In this document: in pieces, positions 1 to 12,239 of the stretch
Layout of the letters: every line of letters starts with the position of its first letter
Position numbering within the stretch: the stretch's first letter is position 1
DNA from: Amia ocellicauda
Taxonomy: Eukaryota; Chordata; Actinopteri; Amiiformes; Amiidae
Reading direction: 5' to 3'
Assembly (NCBI RefSeq): GCF_036373705.1
Contig: NC_089851.1
Span: 59,317,350-59,381,349, forward strand
Length of the DNA: 64,000 nt
Position numbers and translations under genes: made by a program
The notes under the pieces: model-generated
What the model saw: only the letters and a program-made list of their open reading frames with translations
Told to the model about the DNA's origin: nothing
Databases searched by the model: none

Positions 1-536
1 GCAAGCACCTGATTGACAGTGGTGCGTGATCTGCTGTTATGCTACTATGCTACTGACCATTGGGGGAGCGATAGCAAGCGAGTTAGATATCGAGAGTCAT
101 AGATAGATAGACAGATAGATGGATGGATGGATAGACGGCAAGGCAAGCATCTGATTGACAGTGGTCCGTGATCTGCTGTTATGCTACTATGCTACTGACC
201 ATTGGGGGAGTGATAGCAAGCAAGAGAGTTAGATATCGAGAGTCATAGACAGATAGATAGATAGATGGATGGATGGACGGCAAGGCAAGCATCTGATTGA
301 CAGTGGTCTGTGATCTGCTGTTATGCTACTATGCTACTGACCATTGGGGGAGCGATAGCAAGCAAGAGAGTTAGATATCGAGAGTCATAGACAGATAGAT
401 AGATAGATAGATGGATGGATGGATGGACGGCAAAGCAAGCATCTGATTGACAGTGGTCCGTGATCTGATGTTATGCTACTATGCTACTAACCATTGGGGG
501 AGCGATAGCAAGCAAGAGAGTTAGATATCGAGAGTC

Positions 537-582
<46 letters not shown>

Positions 583-1002
583 GGATGGATGGATGGATGG
601 ATGGACGGCAAGGCAAGCATCTGATTGACAGTGGTCCGTGATCTGCTGTTATGCTACTATGCTACTGACCATTGGGGGAGCGATAGCAAGCAAGAGAGTT
701 AGATATCGAGAGTCATAGATAGATAGATAGATAGATGGATGGATGGATAGACGGCAAGGCAAGCATCTGATTGACAGTGGTCCGTGATCTGCTGTTATGC
801 TACTATGCTACTGACCATTGGGGGAGCGATAGCAAGCAAGAGAGTTAGATATTGAGAGTCATAGATAGATAGATAGATAGATGGATGGATGGACGGCAAG
901 GCAAGCATCTGATTGACAGTGTTCCGTGATCTGCTGTTATGCTACTATGCTACTGACCATTGGGGGAGCGAAAGGAAGCAAGAGAGTTAGATATCGAGAG
1001 TC

Positions 1003-1064
<62 letters not shown>

Positions 1065-1330
1065 GGATGGATGGATAGACGGCAAGGCAAGCATCTGATT
1101 GACAGTGGTCCGTGATCTGCTGTTATGCTACTATGCTACTGACCATTGGGGGAGCGATAGCAAGCAAGAGAGTTAGATATTGAGAGTCATAGATAGATAG
1201 ATAGATAGATGGATGGATGGACGGCAAGGCAAGCATCTGATTGACAGTGTTCCGTGATCTGCTGTTATGCTACTATGCTACTGACCATTGGGGGAGCGAA
1301 AGGAAGCAAGAGAGTTAGATATCGAGAGTC

Positions 1331-1384
<54 letters not shown>

Positions 1385-1504
1385 GGATGGATGGATGGAC
1401 GGCAAGGCAAGCACCTGATTGACAGTGGTGCGTGATCTGCTGTTATGCTACTATGCTACTGACCATTGGGGGAGTGATAGCAAGCGAGTTAGATATCGAG
1501 AGTC

Positions 1505-1574
<70 letters not shown>

Positions 1575-2558
1575 GGATGGATGGATGGACAGGAAGGCAA
1601 GCATCTGATTGACAGTGGTCCGTGATCTGCTGTTATGCTACTATGCTACTGACCATTGGGGGAGCGATAGCAAGCAAGAGAGTTAGATATCGAGAGTCAT
1701 AGATAGATAGATAGATAGATGGATGGATGGATGGACGGCAAGGCAAGCATCTGATTGACAGTGGTCCGTGATCTGCTGTTATGCTACTATGCTACTGACC
1801 ATTGGGGGAGCGATAGCAAGCAAGAGAGTTAGATATCGAGAGTCATAGACAGATAGATAGATAGATGGATGGATGGATGGACGGCAAGGCAAGCATCTGA
1901 TTGACAGTGGTCCGTGATCTGCTGTTATGCTACTATGCTACTGACCATTGGGAGAGCGATAGCATGCAAGAGAGTTAGATATCGAGAGTCATAGATAGAT
2001 AGATAGATAGATGGATGGATGGACGGCAAGGCAAGCATCTGATTGACAGTGGTCCGTGATCTGCTGTTATGCTACTATACTTCTGACCATTGGGGGAGCG
2101 ATAGCAAGCAAGAGAGTTAGATATCGAGAGTCATAGACAGATAGATGGATGGATGGATGGACGGCAAGGCAAGCATCTGATTGACAGTGGTCCGTGATCT
2201 GCTGTTATGCTACTATGCTACTGACCATTGGGGGAGCGATAGCAAGCAAGAGAGTTAGATATCGAGAGTCATAGACAGATAGATAGATAGATGGATGGAT
2301 GGACGGCAAGGCAAGCATCTGATTGACAGTGGTCTGTGATCTGCTGTTATGCTACTATGCTACTGACCATTGGGGGAGCGATAGCAAGCAAGAGAGTTAG
2401 ATATCGAGAGTCATAGACAGATAGATAGATAGATGGATGGATGGATGGACGGCAAGGCAAGCATCTGATTGACAGTGGTCCGTGATCTGATGTTATGCTA
2501 CTATGCTACTAACCATTGGGGGAGCGATAGCAAGCAAGAGCGTTAGATATCGAGAGTC

Positions 2559-2636
<78 letters not shown>

Positions 2637-2756
2637 GGATGGATGGATGGACGGCAAGGCAAGCACCTGATTGACAGTGGTGCGTGATCTGCTGTTATGC
2701 TACTATGCTACTGACCATTGGGGGAGCGATAGCAAGCGAGTTAGATATCGAGAGTC

Positions 2757-2806
<50 letters not shown>

Positions 2807-3230
2807 GGATGGATGGATGGATGGATGGACGGCAAGGCAAGCATCTGATTGACAGTGGTCCGTGATCTGCTGTTATGCTACTATGCTACTGACCATTGGG
2901 GGAGCAATAGCAAGCAAGAGAGTTAGATATCGAGAGTCATAGATAGATAGATAGATAGATAGATGGATGGATGGATAGACGGCAAGGCAAGCATCTGATT
3001 GACAGTGGTCCGTGATCTGCTGTTATGCTACTATGCTACTGACCATTGGGGGAGCGATAGCAAGCAAGAGAGTTAGATATTGAGAGTAATAGATAGATAG
3101 ATAGATAGATGGATGGATGGACGGCAAGGCAAGCATCTGATTGACAGTGTTCCGTGATCTGCTGTTATGCTACTATGCTACTGACCATTGGGGGAGCGAA
3201 AGGAAGCAAGAGAGTTAGATATCGAGAGTC

Positions 3231-3304
<74 letters not shown>

Positions 3305-3423
3305 GGATGGATGGATGGACGGCAAGGAAGCACCTGATTGACAGTGGTGCGTGATCTGCTGTTATGCTACTATGCTACTGACCATTGGGGGAGCGATAGC
3401 AAGCGAGTTAGATATCGAGAGTC

Positions 3424-3485
<62 letters not shown>

Positions 3486-4970
3486 GGATGGATGGACAGC
3501 AAGGCAAGCATCTGATTGACAGTGGTCCGTGATCTGCTGTTATGCTACTATGCTACTGACCATTGGGGGAGCGATAGCAAGCAAGAGAGTTAGATATCGA
3601 GAGTCATAGATAGATAGATAGATAGATGGATTGATGGATAGACGGCAAGGCAAGCATCTGATTGACAGTGGTCCGTGATCTGCTGTTATGCTACTATACT
3701 ACTGACCATTGGGGGAGCGATAGCAAGCAAGAGAGTTAGATATCGAGAGTCATAGACAGATAGATAGATAGATGGATGGATGGATGGACGGCAAGGCAAG
3801 CATCTGATTGACAGTGGTCCGTGATCTGCTGTTATGCTACTATGCTACTGACCATTGGGGGAGCGATAGCAAGCAAGAGAGTTAGATATCGAGAGTCATA
3901 GATAGATAGATAGATAGATGGATGGATGGATGGACGGCAAGGCAAGCATCTGATTGACAGTGGTCCGTGATCTGCTGTTATGCTACTATGCTACTGACCA
4001 TTGAAGGAGCGATAGCAAGCAAGAGAGTTAGATATCGAGAGTCATAGACAGATAGATAGATAGATGGATGGATGGATGGACGGCAAGGCAAGCATCTGAT
4101 TTACAGTGGTCCGTGATCTGATGTTATGCTACTATGCTACTGACCATTGGGGGAGCGATAGCAAGCAAGAGAGTTAGATATCGAGAGTCATAGAAAGATA
4201 GATAGATAGATAGATGGATGGATGGACGGCAAGGCAAGCATCTGATTGACAGTGGTCCGTGATCTGCTGTTATGCTACTATGCTACTGACCATTGGGGGA
4301 GCGATAGCATGCAAGAGAGTTAGATATCGAGAGTCATAGATAGATAGATAGATAGATGGATGGATGGACGGCAAGGCAAGCATCTGATTGACAGTGGTCC
4401 GTGATCTGCTGTTATGCTACTATGCTTCTGACCATTGGGGGAGCGATAGCAAGCAAGAGAGTTAGATATCGAGAGTCATAGATAGATAGATAGATGGATG
4501 GATGGATGGACGGCAAGGCAAGCATCTGATTGACAGTGGTCCGTGATCTGCTGTTATGCTACTATGCTACTGACCATTGGGGGAGCGATAGCAAGCAATA
4601 GAGTTAGATATCGAGAGTCATAGATAGATAGATAGATAGATGGATGGATGGACGGCAAGGCAAGCACCTGATTGACAGTGGTCCGTGATCTGCTGTTATG
4701 CTACAATGCTACTGACCATTGGGGGAGCGATAGCAAGCAAGAGAGTTAGATATTGAGAGTCATAGATAGATAGATAGATAGATGGATGGATGGATGGACG
4801 GCAAGGCAAGCACCTGATTGACAGTGGTCCGTGATTTGCTACTATGTTACTGACCATTGGGGGAGCGATAGCAAGCAAGAGAGTTAGATATCAAGAGTCA
4901 TAGATAGATAGATAGATAGATAGATGGATGGACGGCAAGGCAAGCATCTGATTGACAGTGGTCCGTGAAA
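1..4970 (+). repeat. Minisatellite array with GATA/GGAT tracts (array 1)
   Basis: About 33 head-to-tail units. Each has a conserved core of roughly 115 bp (containing tctgattgacagtggtccg, tgctactatgctactgacc and gggggagcgatagcaagc) followed by a variable tetranucleotide tract of GATA repeats that switch to GGAT before the next core. Unit length runs from about 130 to 190 bp, almost all from the GATA run. Variant cores (cacctgat with gtgcgtgat, or gaaaggaagc) recur at intervals, so groups of units were copied together. The array starts before the window. Long open frames here only translate the tetranucleotide and are not genes. Confidence 0.97.
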
Positions 4971-5275
4971 TAAACAATGTTAGAACAGTGTATGAATAAC
5001 ACTATAGACACTATAGAATGATAGAATAATGCTTGTGTGTATGTTTGTGTGTGTGCGTTTAAGCTTAATGACGTGGCATTCTCATATATGTAACGCCTGC
5101 TAACCTGATAATAAAATATTATATACACATGAATTATGTTTATATGTAGTTAATAAATCCATACATACAAACACCATTGTTTATCACGCGTTACATTTTT
5201 TATTCAGCACACACAAAAACCAAATAAACTAAAACAGTGAAACACCACTGATAATGTTCTTTGACATACAAACAC

Positions 5276-5322
<47 letters not shown>

Positions 5323-5455
5323 ATTTTTTATTATCAGAATCACACAAGGATTTAACATTTTACAGATAACATCAATGTATGTATTTCTATAGCCTATATA
5401 TAAACAAACAACAACCAAAATAATAATACAAAAAATAAAACCATGAGGACCCGCT
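4971..5455. other. AT-rich spacer with a (TAA)n microsatellite
   Basis: No gene is seen between the end of array 1 and the Polinton fragment. A (TAA)15 microsatellite lies at 5277-5321. Several TTTATT motifs could be poly(A) signals for minus-strand transcripts ending here, which would fit the frame at 5456-6199, but this is inference. The last array unit breaks off inside its core near 4967. Confidence 0.7.
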
Positions 5456-6199
5456 TTACAGAGACAGCCATGGTAATTTCCCAAACAGCCGATGCTTTTT
5501 AGCTGGCTGGTCTCTTTGTGGTGTTTCGGGTGGGGCAGCCGCCCCCTCCATCGGAATATCAAAGTCTGGTTCAGGAGAAATAGGATTTCTCTGTATAGAC
5601 ATAGAACTGTCTCTAGTAGGTGTTGTTTTCAGTTTCTCCAACACCTCCCTGTTTATTCTGTTAGACAGTACCGAACCGGGGATGTTAATCTCCGCCATCG
5701 CCATCATAAAACTGCCCCAGCCTTTGGGGGCTCTTCCTGTGGCCAGCGTGTGCGGCTGTGTGACAGCCCTAACCAGATCAATCACATGAGACCCACGAAC
5801 AGGGCCCCCCTTGTACACAAATTCCCCATTCTCATTCCAGCTAGCTATAGAATTGTTGGATACCATTTCGGCATTTTTATTTTGCCTTTGTGGGATAGCG
5901 TCTAAAATATAATCGAAAACAGGCTCTGTGTGCGGTTTTTCGGCCGGGGTATCGGTGTCAGGCATCTGCAAAGTCAAAGTGGCTTTTTCAGATTCTGCCT
6001 GCCACGTCAGGGCCAAGTACCTCTGCAGCGCTTTGTCATATTCACCCAATTGAGAGCTTTGCAGAATATCTTTCATTTCACCATCCAATTTATATGTGGC
6101 TATTTTTCTGATGTCATGTTCAACTGGAAAGTCCTCTTTAATTTGGCCCATCTGTTTCTGAGGTACTAGATACATTTTCTCAGTGAATTGCATTTTCAT
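5456..6199 (-). CDS. Polinton-associated conserved protein of unknown function (fossil element)
   Basis: A 247-residue uninterrupted frame, the only sizeable whole frame in the element. An N-terminal part of about 90 residues contains DGEMKDIL and LQRYLAL. A middle part has SWNENGEFVYKGGPVRGSHV followed by DLV, and a Pro-rich, basic C-terminus ends in KKHRLFGKLPWLSL. From memory, the SWNE-GE-vY-G-pv-GSH-v-DLV pattern marks a protein that commonly sits beside the small basic protein in fish Polinton copies; its role is not known to me. It follows the small basic-hydrophobic frame almost directly (the 6196 and 6199 ends overlap), as in a compact late-gene block. Confidence 0.6.
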   Translation of the reverse strand: MKMQFTEKMYLVPQKQMGQIKEDFPVEHDIRKIATYKLDGEMKDILQSSQLGEYDKALQRYLALTWQAESEKATLTLQMPDTDTPAEKPHTEPVFDYILDAIPQRQNKNAEMVSNNSIASWNENGEFVYKGGPVRGSHVIDLVRAVTQPHTLATGRAPKGWGSFMMAMAEINIPGSVLSNRINREVLEKLKTTPTRDSSMSIQRNPISPEPDFDIPMEGAAAPPETPQRDQPAKKHRLFGKLPWLSL

Positions 6200-6544
6200 C
6201 TGGTCAGTAAGCCGGTAATGAGGGGAATGGCAATACTTAGCAAATTACCGATAAACCCCCCAGACTGATTCAATAGATTTCTCTTTCTCTTAACAGACAC
6301 TGTCTTTTTACTAAGTGTTTTTATAATGTGGCCACTTTTCTTGAGTTTCTGAAATTGTTTAGCGCTCAAGCGGATGTTTCCTTTCAGTGTATTTAGAGCG
6401 ATTTCTGACACGGCCTGTACCAGGTCGCTTCCAGCGGCGCACAGAATGGCCTTGTTGCGGCTTGGCTTTAACCAGCAGCTGCAGGAGAGCCAGTTTTCTC
6501 TTCATACGCAGTGACATACTGACAGCCAGAGTCACAGACAGCAA
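6196..6544 (-). pseudogene. Small basic-hydrophobic protein, adenovirus pX/pVI-like type (fossil)
   Basis: The product has a basic middle (KKSGHIIKTLSKKTVSVKRK) followed by a Gly-rich hydrophobic end (GGFIGNLLSIAIPLITGLL). This layout is shared by small Polinton proteins that have been compared with adenovirus core and membrane-lytic proteins. The upstream part is also basic and lies next to it in another frame, so this gene is broken. It sits between the polymerase and the conserved associated protein. The assignment rests on composition and position, not on a computed match. Confidence 0.5.
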
Positions 6545-6890
6545 ATGTGCTCAACGCTGGAAAACCAGCGGCTTTTACTTTCTTTGTTTTTTAAACACAT
6601 AAACCACCGGGATGTCAGGGGGGAAAAGACCCGTCCTTAAACGGTATTCATCAGGGGTCTTTGACATGACATCGACAAATAAGTATCCGAAATACTTCTT
6701 GGTGGCATCTTCAAAAGCTTCCAAAAAATATTGAGATTTGCCTGGATACATCTGTCGAGCTAACGTTGTAATCTGTAATTTATCTCTCGGTCTTTTGCAG
6801 TATTCTCATCTCAAAGTGCCAGTCACGTTTAACACGTACTATCCCCGGTTGCCGCAGTGCAATATCTTTTATTTCACCATTTGCACCAGC

Positions 6891-9830
6891 CTACTTATCC
6901 GCATAGTCAAGTATCAAATCTTTTAGGCTATCGAAATTAATTTTCTCACTATTAGCCACGTTTAATGTGATACCCTTTACCTTGATACAGGCTTTCCCTC
7001 CTGAGAGCTTATATCCATAGGATTTAGGTCCTGTTGCAACAAACTCTGTAATGTGCTGATCCGGAGGCAGCTCACTTGTCAATTGACCCAGATAATCTCC
7101 TAACTTGGGGTCCCACTGTCCTGGCCTGCTTACATAAATGATTGAATCAGTGTCATAATACAAACAACGACCTTGTAATGAATCCAGAAGAGAGTACAGT
7201 TCTAACCTAGCATAGGCGGTGGTGAAACTGGCAATACAAATATTTACATTTGAAAGCTGTGTGTAGTGCTCTTTTCCCCGTTTCCAGGTGACACAGGCAC
7301 ATAAAATCATCGTCATCGTCAATAAAATCACAAGACGAGACCTCGTGGTATGGGGCAAACACGTATTTAAATAATTCGTTGGGGTCTCTCACAATACTGG
7401 TGTTTTGTAAATCTGGTCGTTGTCCAAATTTTCCCAATAAAGAATTCAAAAACAGTTTTGAAATCTGTCTTTTGGCCGGATTCTTAGTAATGTTGTAATG
7501 GTCCAAGTGTACCCCCTCTCTGTCATGATACTCTCTGATGTAGTGTTCACGGTCTGTGTCATTTTTGCACCACTGGGGGTAGCCTGAAGCTTCTTGTTTG
7601 CCTTTTAAATGCGTTTTAATATATTCACTAAACAACGTGTTGGTCGAGTGCTTAAAGTGCCAGATCTCGTATATTTCTGCTATTCTGTAACCCTTATCTA
7701 CAGCAGACAGCAGCTCTGGCATGCACCAGACACCGGTAAGCGCTCTCTGCTCGTCGCTGTTTGTTCAGGGGGAGCCCTGCTGGGTGTCAGCGCACGTCCG
7801 ACAGAGTGTAAAGAACAGTTTTTTACCAACTCTGGTCGGTAGCACAGGGAAAAACAACCTTCTAGGAGGGTAAACTTTGACTTTTGCGAGCCCAAAGTAA
7901 TTTTGTAAATCTTCAAAGCCCTCGCATATTATATCCGGGTGACCAACGGGGTACAATTTGGTTTTATTTACAAACGGGTACAGACTGGTGAAATCATAGT
8001 AACGGAGTTCCTAGCCAGGTTTTGGTTGATAATACAGGGTCACTGCATTCGTCCACCCACCGAATAGAGACTCCCTGGGGTCTAAAGGCGCTGGTAACTG
8101 TGATTCGGAAATAAATGCCCTAACATCCTGGTCTTCATTCAGCATTGTCTTCCATTTGTGTTCCCACATCACTTTAACATCAAACCCTTGTAATTTTAAG
8201 AATTCGGTTTTATACATTGTCTTTTGATATAGCCAGCCGAATGTTGTTTTTGTCACACTGTTAACGTCATTTTCGCTATAACAGGTATCGCTACCATGAA
8301 AAAAACATCCATGGTACTCAAAAGCAGTGTACACACCGTTTATTACTGCAAAACCATCTAGATAGTACGGGCCAAATTTATGCTCACCACCCAGCTTTAG
8401 TGCGTGTTGTATACTGATGTTGTCTGTGTGTTCAGTATACATGAGCCACTGAATAGCGGGGGTCGAGAACCGCTTTTTCTGGTTGTGATAATTGTCGTGC
8501 GGGACTAATGCTATGGTCTGCGGTCTGAGAAACATGTACCGGTACATGGTCATACACACAGAGGCTAATGTGATGTACTGAAACGGGTCAAGACTGACTT
8601 TAATCAGGTCTGAATCAGGGTCAGACGGACACTTCAGACGTATCTCATCTGTCATACTTAATATCTCGTTTCTAAATGTAGTACAAGCTTGTCTCAGTAT
8701 GTCCACGTCCTGTCTACATTACCGCTTCAATTCATCGAGTTTGTGCTCATCGTACCATTCCTGAAACTGTGTTTTATCAGCACCCATCATGTAGTCTACC
8801 CCGTAAAATTGTTCAGCGGGTAAGGGTCCTACATAATTTTGGTTTGCGACCGTGTTAAAGAAGTGTGGGAAATGGCCTTTCTCACCCTCAAACCCCATTG
8901 CTTTTGGCATATTGCTCAGTTTCAGAAGCAAGAAATGTAATGAATCAATGAACCTGATGTTCAGAGCGGTCACTGTCATGCACATAATTTTACCTCCTTG
9001 TGTGATGAAGTGTGTAGCAACCTTTTCACGTATGAGCTCTCTAATACCAAGTAGTTATCATAGCCTTTACCATTGTGTGAAATAAAAGTGTAGTTTTTAA
9101 AACACGTGTCAATGAAACATTTCACAAAGTCAGATAAGCAAGAATCCCCATAAAACTCCCATGTGCGTTTGTTGTTTATGTGTGAGGCATAAACATAATT
9201 TGGGATGTGTGTCCTGTTTCTTGCATGCATTCAAAATCAAAGAAAATGTATTTTTCCGATTGTTTGGGGATGTTTATTACGCTCATGTAGCATACATGAT
9301 TGTCAGGTGTCTGGATAACACTTTTACAGCGCGGAAAGAGCTTTTCTTCGCAAGTATGCATTATTGGGAGAAAAGTCCGGCACTCTGTACAGTAAAAGTG
9401 TTGAACACACTGAATCTCTTTGGTGGCAGCTTTAGCCTTGAGTCTCCTGAGACAGACACCACCTCTACAGAATATTTTACATACATCGCATCTGGTGATG
9501 GTCTCTTTAACCTCAAAACAGTGGGGGTCTAAACACGCTCTGCACAAATTCCGACACGTGTGACTATTTTTATGCCCATATACTGCGTGGCAATAATCAC
9601 AGAAATAGTTAACACCTATAAATGTTCTGATGTTTAAAACCCCGTAGTAATGCTGTTTGTGAAGTAAAACAAACATCTGTGCATTCTTTCCCTTTCCACA
9701 GGCGGTACACACTGGCGGCAAAACATAAATTGTTACCTTGGTTTTTGAAATCAGTGAGGCATGCCCTTTTCTTGTCTATTATCTTGCAAAACAAAATACC
9801 TTTTATACGTCTCCGTACCCCACCTTGCAT
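6891..9830 (-). pseudogene. Protein-primed family B DNA polymerase (fossil)
   Basis: Reading down the minus strand, a cysteine-rich zinc-binding-type region (many CxxC pairs, about 9.3-9.7 kb) leads into a 3'-5' exonuclease domain with FDFECM (Exo I) and ISHNGKGYDNYL (Exo II). A palm region follows, with KLFLNSLLGKFGQ (motif B) and YDTDSIIY (motif C, the catalytic Asp pair). Length and motif order match the replicative polymerase of Polintons and related protein-primed elements. The frame is broken, with at least five breaks, so the gene is a fossil. It would have replicated the element's linear DNA from a terminal protein. Confidence 0.9.
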
Positions 9831-9995
9831 ATTAGGATTTCGGTGTGACTTTGCAGTAAATTAGCTATGCTCTCTAGGAAATCTGTTTCATCCAGCTCCC
9901 CCAAATGTTGCCTCCTCTAACAGAAAGCATTATTTAATGACCCCGAGCTCAGTCTAAGCTGTACAAAATCATTAGGACCCACATTGTGTGATATT

Positions 9996-10440
9996 TCATT
10001 TAACAGCCCTTGCACAGCACCAGTACGATTCTACCAGATCCAGATTCACAAACCTGAATTCTTCATAAAACTCCATTCCCCGGAACCTGTTAAGTTCCCG
10101 GTCATAGTGACGAATACGCTCCAAAAACACCCGAGGCGGGTCCCCGCCATTACCACACTCAACCATTTGTTCAGCATTTTCATTATTCACCTCTAACATT
10201 GCTACATCACCACCCCCAATCTGATTATCATTATTATTCGCTTCTAATGCTTACCCATCAGACATGTGCAAATCTATATATTCCTGAATTTCCAAGTCTG
10301 GTTGGTTATTATTATCAGCTTCTAATGCTAATTCATCAGACACAATCAAATCAATATATTCCTGAATTTCCAAGTTTGCTGGGTGGTCATCAACCGCCAC
10401 TGTGCTGTAATGGTGTCTGTGATCCTGCTAATTGTGACAC
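9996..10440 (-). pseudogene. Acidic segment with a duplicated motif, part of the Polinton fragment
   Basis: On the minus strand two tandem copies of about 90 bp encode the motif EIQEYIDL followed by Ser-Asp-rich and Glu/Asn-rich residues. Downstream is a segment with RVFLERIRHYDRELNRFRG. The product is strongly acidic. I do not recognise it. It lies just upstream of the polymerase in the same orientation, so it may be an N-terminal extension or a separate early gene of the element. It is not whole. Confidence 0.35.
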
Positions 10441-10570
10441 ATCCATTCTAGATTTAAGCCTACGCAGCATTCTTTTGGCTACATTAATATTCTTTATCAG
10501 TACTGCCGTGATACGTGCAAACCGAGTGTCTTTGTGTCTTACTTGTTTCATTATTTGTTAATTGCGGTTT

Positions 10571-10789
10571 TCACTCACAGTGTGATGATTCAGCAAACTC
10601 GATGTTATACCCTTTTTGTTTTAACACATTTGTCAAAACATGTATTTTTCTATGAGCTGTGTGTAAATCTTCTACCAGTTGCCAACAAATGTGACATATT
10701 TTACTAAACAACAGGGCCCTAGAATCATCAGAGGTCTGAATGCCTGTACAGGGTATTTGTTCACCTGACCTGTCTATCTCTTTATGCAC
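10571..10789 (-). CDS. Unidentified 72-residue frame upstream of the Polinton genes
   Basis: A short minus-strand frame containing CHICWQLVEDLHTAHRKIHV and ending in ESSHCE. Cys and His are frequent, but no metal-binding pattern is clear. It has the same strand as the polymerase and could be a leftover of an upstream gene of the element, or chance. No homolog is recognised. Confidence 0.2.
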   Translation of the reverse strand: MHKEIDRSGEQIPCTGIQTSDDSRALLFSKICHICWQLVEDLHTAHRKIHVLTNVLKQKGYNIEFAESSHCE

Positions 10790-10839
10790 ACTCGGAGTGG
10801 GGTTAACTGTGCTATTTGTTTGCTTACCTCTTTTTACAG

Positions 10840-10996
10840 TAGCGGGCTGTCTTACTGCGTGCTTTTCTCTGAAACATGCACTCTACCTTCAAGATGGTTT
10901 AGTGACTTGTTAGAAAGTGTGGATGAGAAAGTAATGCAAATAGTTGAGAAGGTTATAAAAAACAAGGCTTATCAAGTGTTTTACAAACATAAATAA
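10840..10996 (+). CDS. Possible terminal exon, unidentified
   Basis: A splice-acceptor-like site (pyrimidine run then ttttacag) ends at about 10839. An open frame then runs to a stop at 10994-10996, including WFSDLLESVDEKVMQIVEKV and ending NKAYQVFYKHK. A poly(A) signal AATAAA overlaps just past the stop (10992-10997). The amphipathic, helix-like composition looks like real protein rather than chance. It lies opposite in strand to the Polinton genes. It could belong to the element or to a host gene; I do not recognise it. Confidence 0.35.
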
Positions 10997-11064
10997 AATA
11001 CTGTTTGTGCCTGCTCTGCTTTTCTGTGCAATAAGACATTATATTAATTCCTATATTTTTTCAG

Positions 11065-11412
11065 AGAAAGAAACCCCCGGGGCCCCTGGAATTACGTTTA
11101 CTTATGTTTGAGGAATCTATGTTTGAAGATGTCATCCTCACTCTAATAGCTCACAAGTTTGGTGATTTGTATGATACTGGTAATTCTGATGTGAAATCGC
11201 TAGTTGCTGATGTTGAAAAAACAGTGGCGTCCCTCCCCAATGTGCTCAAGAGAATGCTGTATAAAGAGACACATCCTGGTGAATCTGCTTTTACATCTGT
11301 CCAAAAAGTCCTGCAGAGTTCTTTTGGAAATACTATCCCTATCATGACCAAACCCAATTTCTACACTGTGCTAGACAGAATAGTGTCACTGCCCTGGCCA
11401 ATAAACAAGTAG
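11065..11412 (+). CDS. Exon-like frame with acceptor and poly(A) signal, unidentified
   Basis: A good acceptor (ctatattttttcag) ends at 11064. From there 115 codons stay open in phase 0 (RKKPPGPLELRLLMFEESMF...) to a stop at 11412; the first Met is at 11104. AATAAA follows at 11561-11566. The product is a helix-rich, mildly acidic chain with FEDVILTLIAHKFGDLY and ending LDRIVSLPWPINK. Acceptor, open frame and poly(A) signal together look like a terminal exon. No family is recognised. The exon at 10840-10996 on the same strand may be an alternative ending of one gene. Confidence 0.45.
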   Translation, partial: RKKPPGPLELRLLMFEESMFEDVILTLIAHKFGDLYDTGNSDVKSLVADVEKTVASLPNVLKRMLYKETHPGESAFTSVQKVLQSSFGNTIPIMTKPNFYTVLDRIVSLPWPINK

Positions 11413-12239
11413 AGGGAGTAGCTAGTGCAGTACAGTTCAGTTGTTTCTTCCTGGCTGCTGTAGGTGTTGGGGAAGCGGGATCATTGGTCACCCGAGTCAG
11501 TATCTAATCTCACTGTCTACATCTGACTTGATGCCTTGTTGTCATTTTTAGAGCTGTCACAATAAAATATTGACATTGAAATATATTTTACTGAGTCTCA
11601 TATTTTGAATGTCTATACCTTTTCTTTCTCTTTTATTTTTCCAACACTGTACCACCCCAAAAATAATCATAAAATATATAACCTAAAATCATCACACGCA
11701 CATCACTAAACACAGTTTAAAATACTTTTTTATTAAAACTTTATGTTGTTGTTCTCTTTTTATTTTAATGTATTTTATTTTGCTAACAACTTATCATAAC
11801 AAACCTAATCATAAAACATAACCTAACACAAATAATAATAAGTTTAAACTCTTAAACATTACACACACACACACACATACACCATCAGGGTGAGATGGCA
11901 GTAAACACTTGTCAAGATGACAAGTCATCCTAACAAGATGGAGGTCATCCAAACAAGATGGCTGTCATCCTAACAAGATTACGGTCATCCAAACAAGATG
12001 GCTGACAGGAGAGGGTCAAAGGGTAAAACCTGTAACCTAACAAGTTGGCTGACTGGAGAGGATCAAAGGGTACAGGGTAAGGAGGGGCTTCCTGGCCCGT
12101 GGGGCTTCTGGGTAAGGCGGGGCTTCCCAGCCCATGGGGCTTCTGGGTAGGGGTGGGGCCACCTGACACTTTGACATAAAGTGCCATCATTACTACTCAT
12201 AAGCGCAATATGTACAATATCTTTCCTGTTCCTGAGAAA
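11413..12239. repeat. Non-coding DNA with two short tandem repeats
   Basis: Apart from the poly(A) signal the stretch is AT-rich and has no gene. At 11905-12005 a unit of about 22 bp (gtcatcc, t/a, aacaagatgg) repeats about four times. At 12040-12165 a GC-rich unit of about 45 bp (ggggcttc, gcccgtggggcttctggg) repeats two to three times. A (CA)n run lies near 11862-11876. Confidence 0.6.
11561..11566 (+). promoter_or_regulatory. Poly(A) signal AATAAA
   Basis: A canonical hexamer about 150 bp after the stop of the exon-like frame ending at 11412, at a spacing usual for a 3' UTR. Confidence 0.4.

Larger units (their letters stand above)
5456..10789 (-). mobile_element. Polinton/Maverick-type fossil fragment
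   Basis: A minus-strand block holds, in order of transcription, an acidic segment, a family B DNA polymerase with a cysteine-rich N-terminus, a small basic-hydrophobic protein and a conserved associated protein. This set and order fit Polinton/Maverick or adintovirus-like elements. The capsid, ATPase, protease and integrase genes were not recognised and no terminal inverted repeats were found, so the piece is partial. The polymerase is broken in several places; the last gene still reads as one frame. Both limits are approximate, the upstream one especially. Related protein-primed polymerases occur in adomavirus-like elements, so the exact family is less sure than the polymerase call. Confidence 0.8.

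Noticed and set aside
1-4970. Regular repeats with variable segments, like a CRISPR array
   Set aside because: Units are over 130 bp, the variable part is only GATA/GGAT repeat number, and the context is a vertebrate-type genome.
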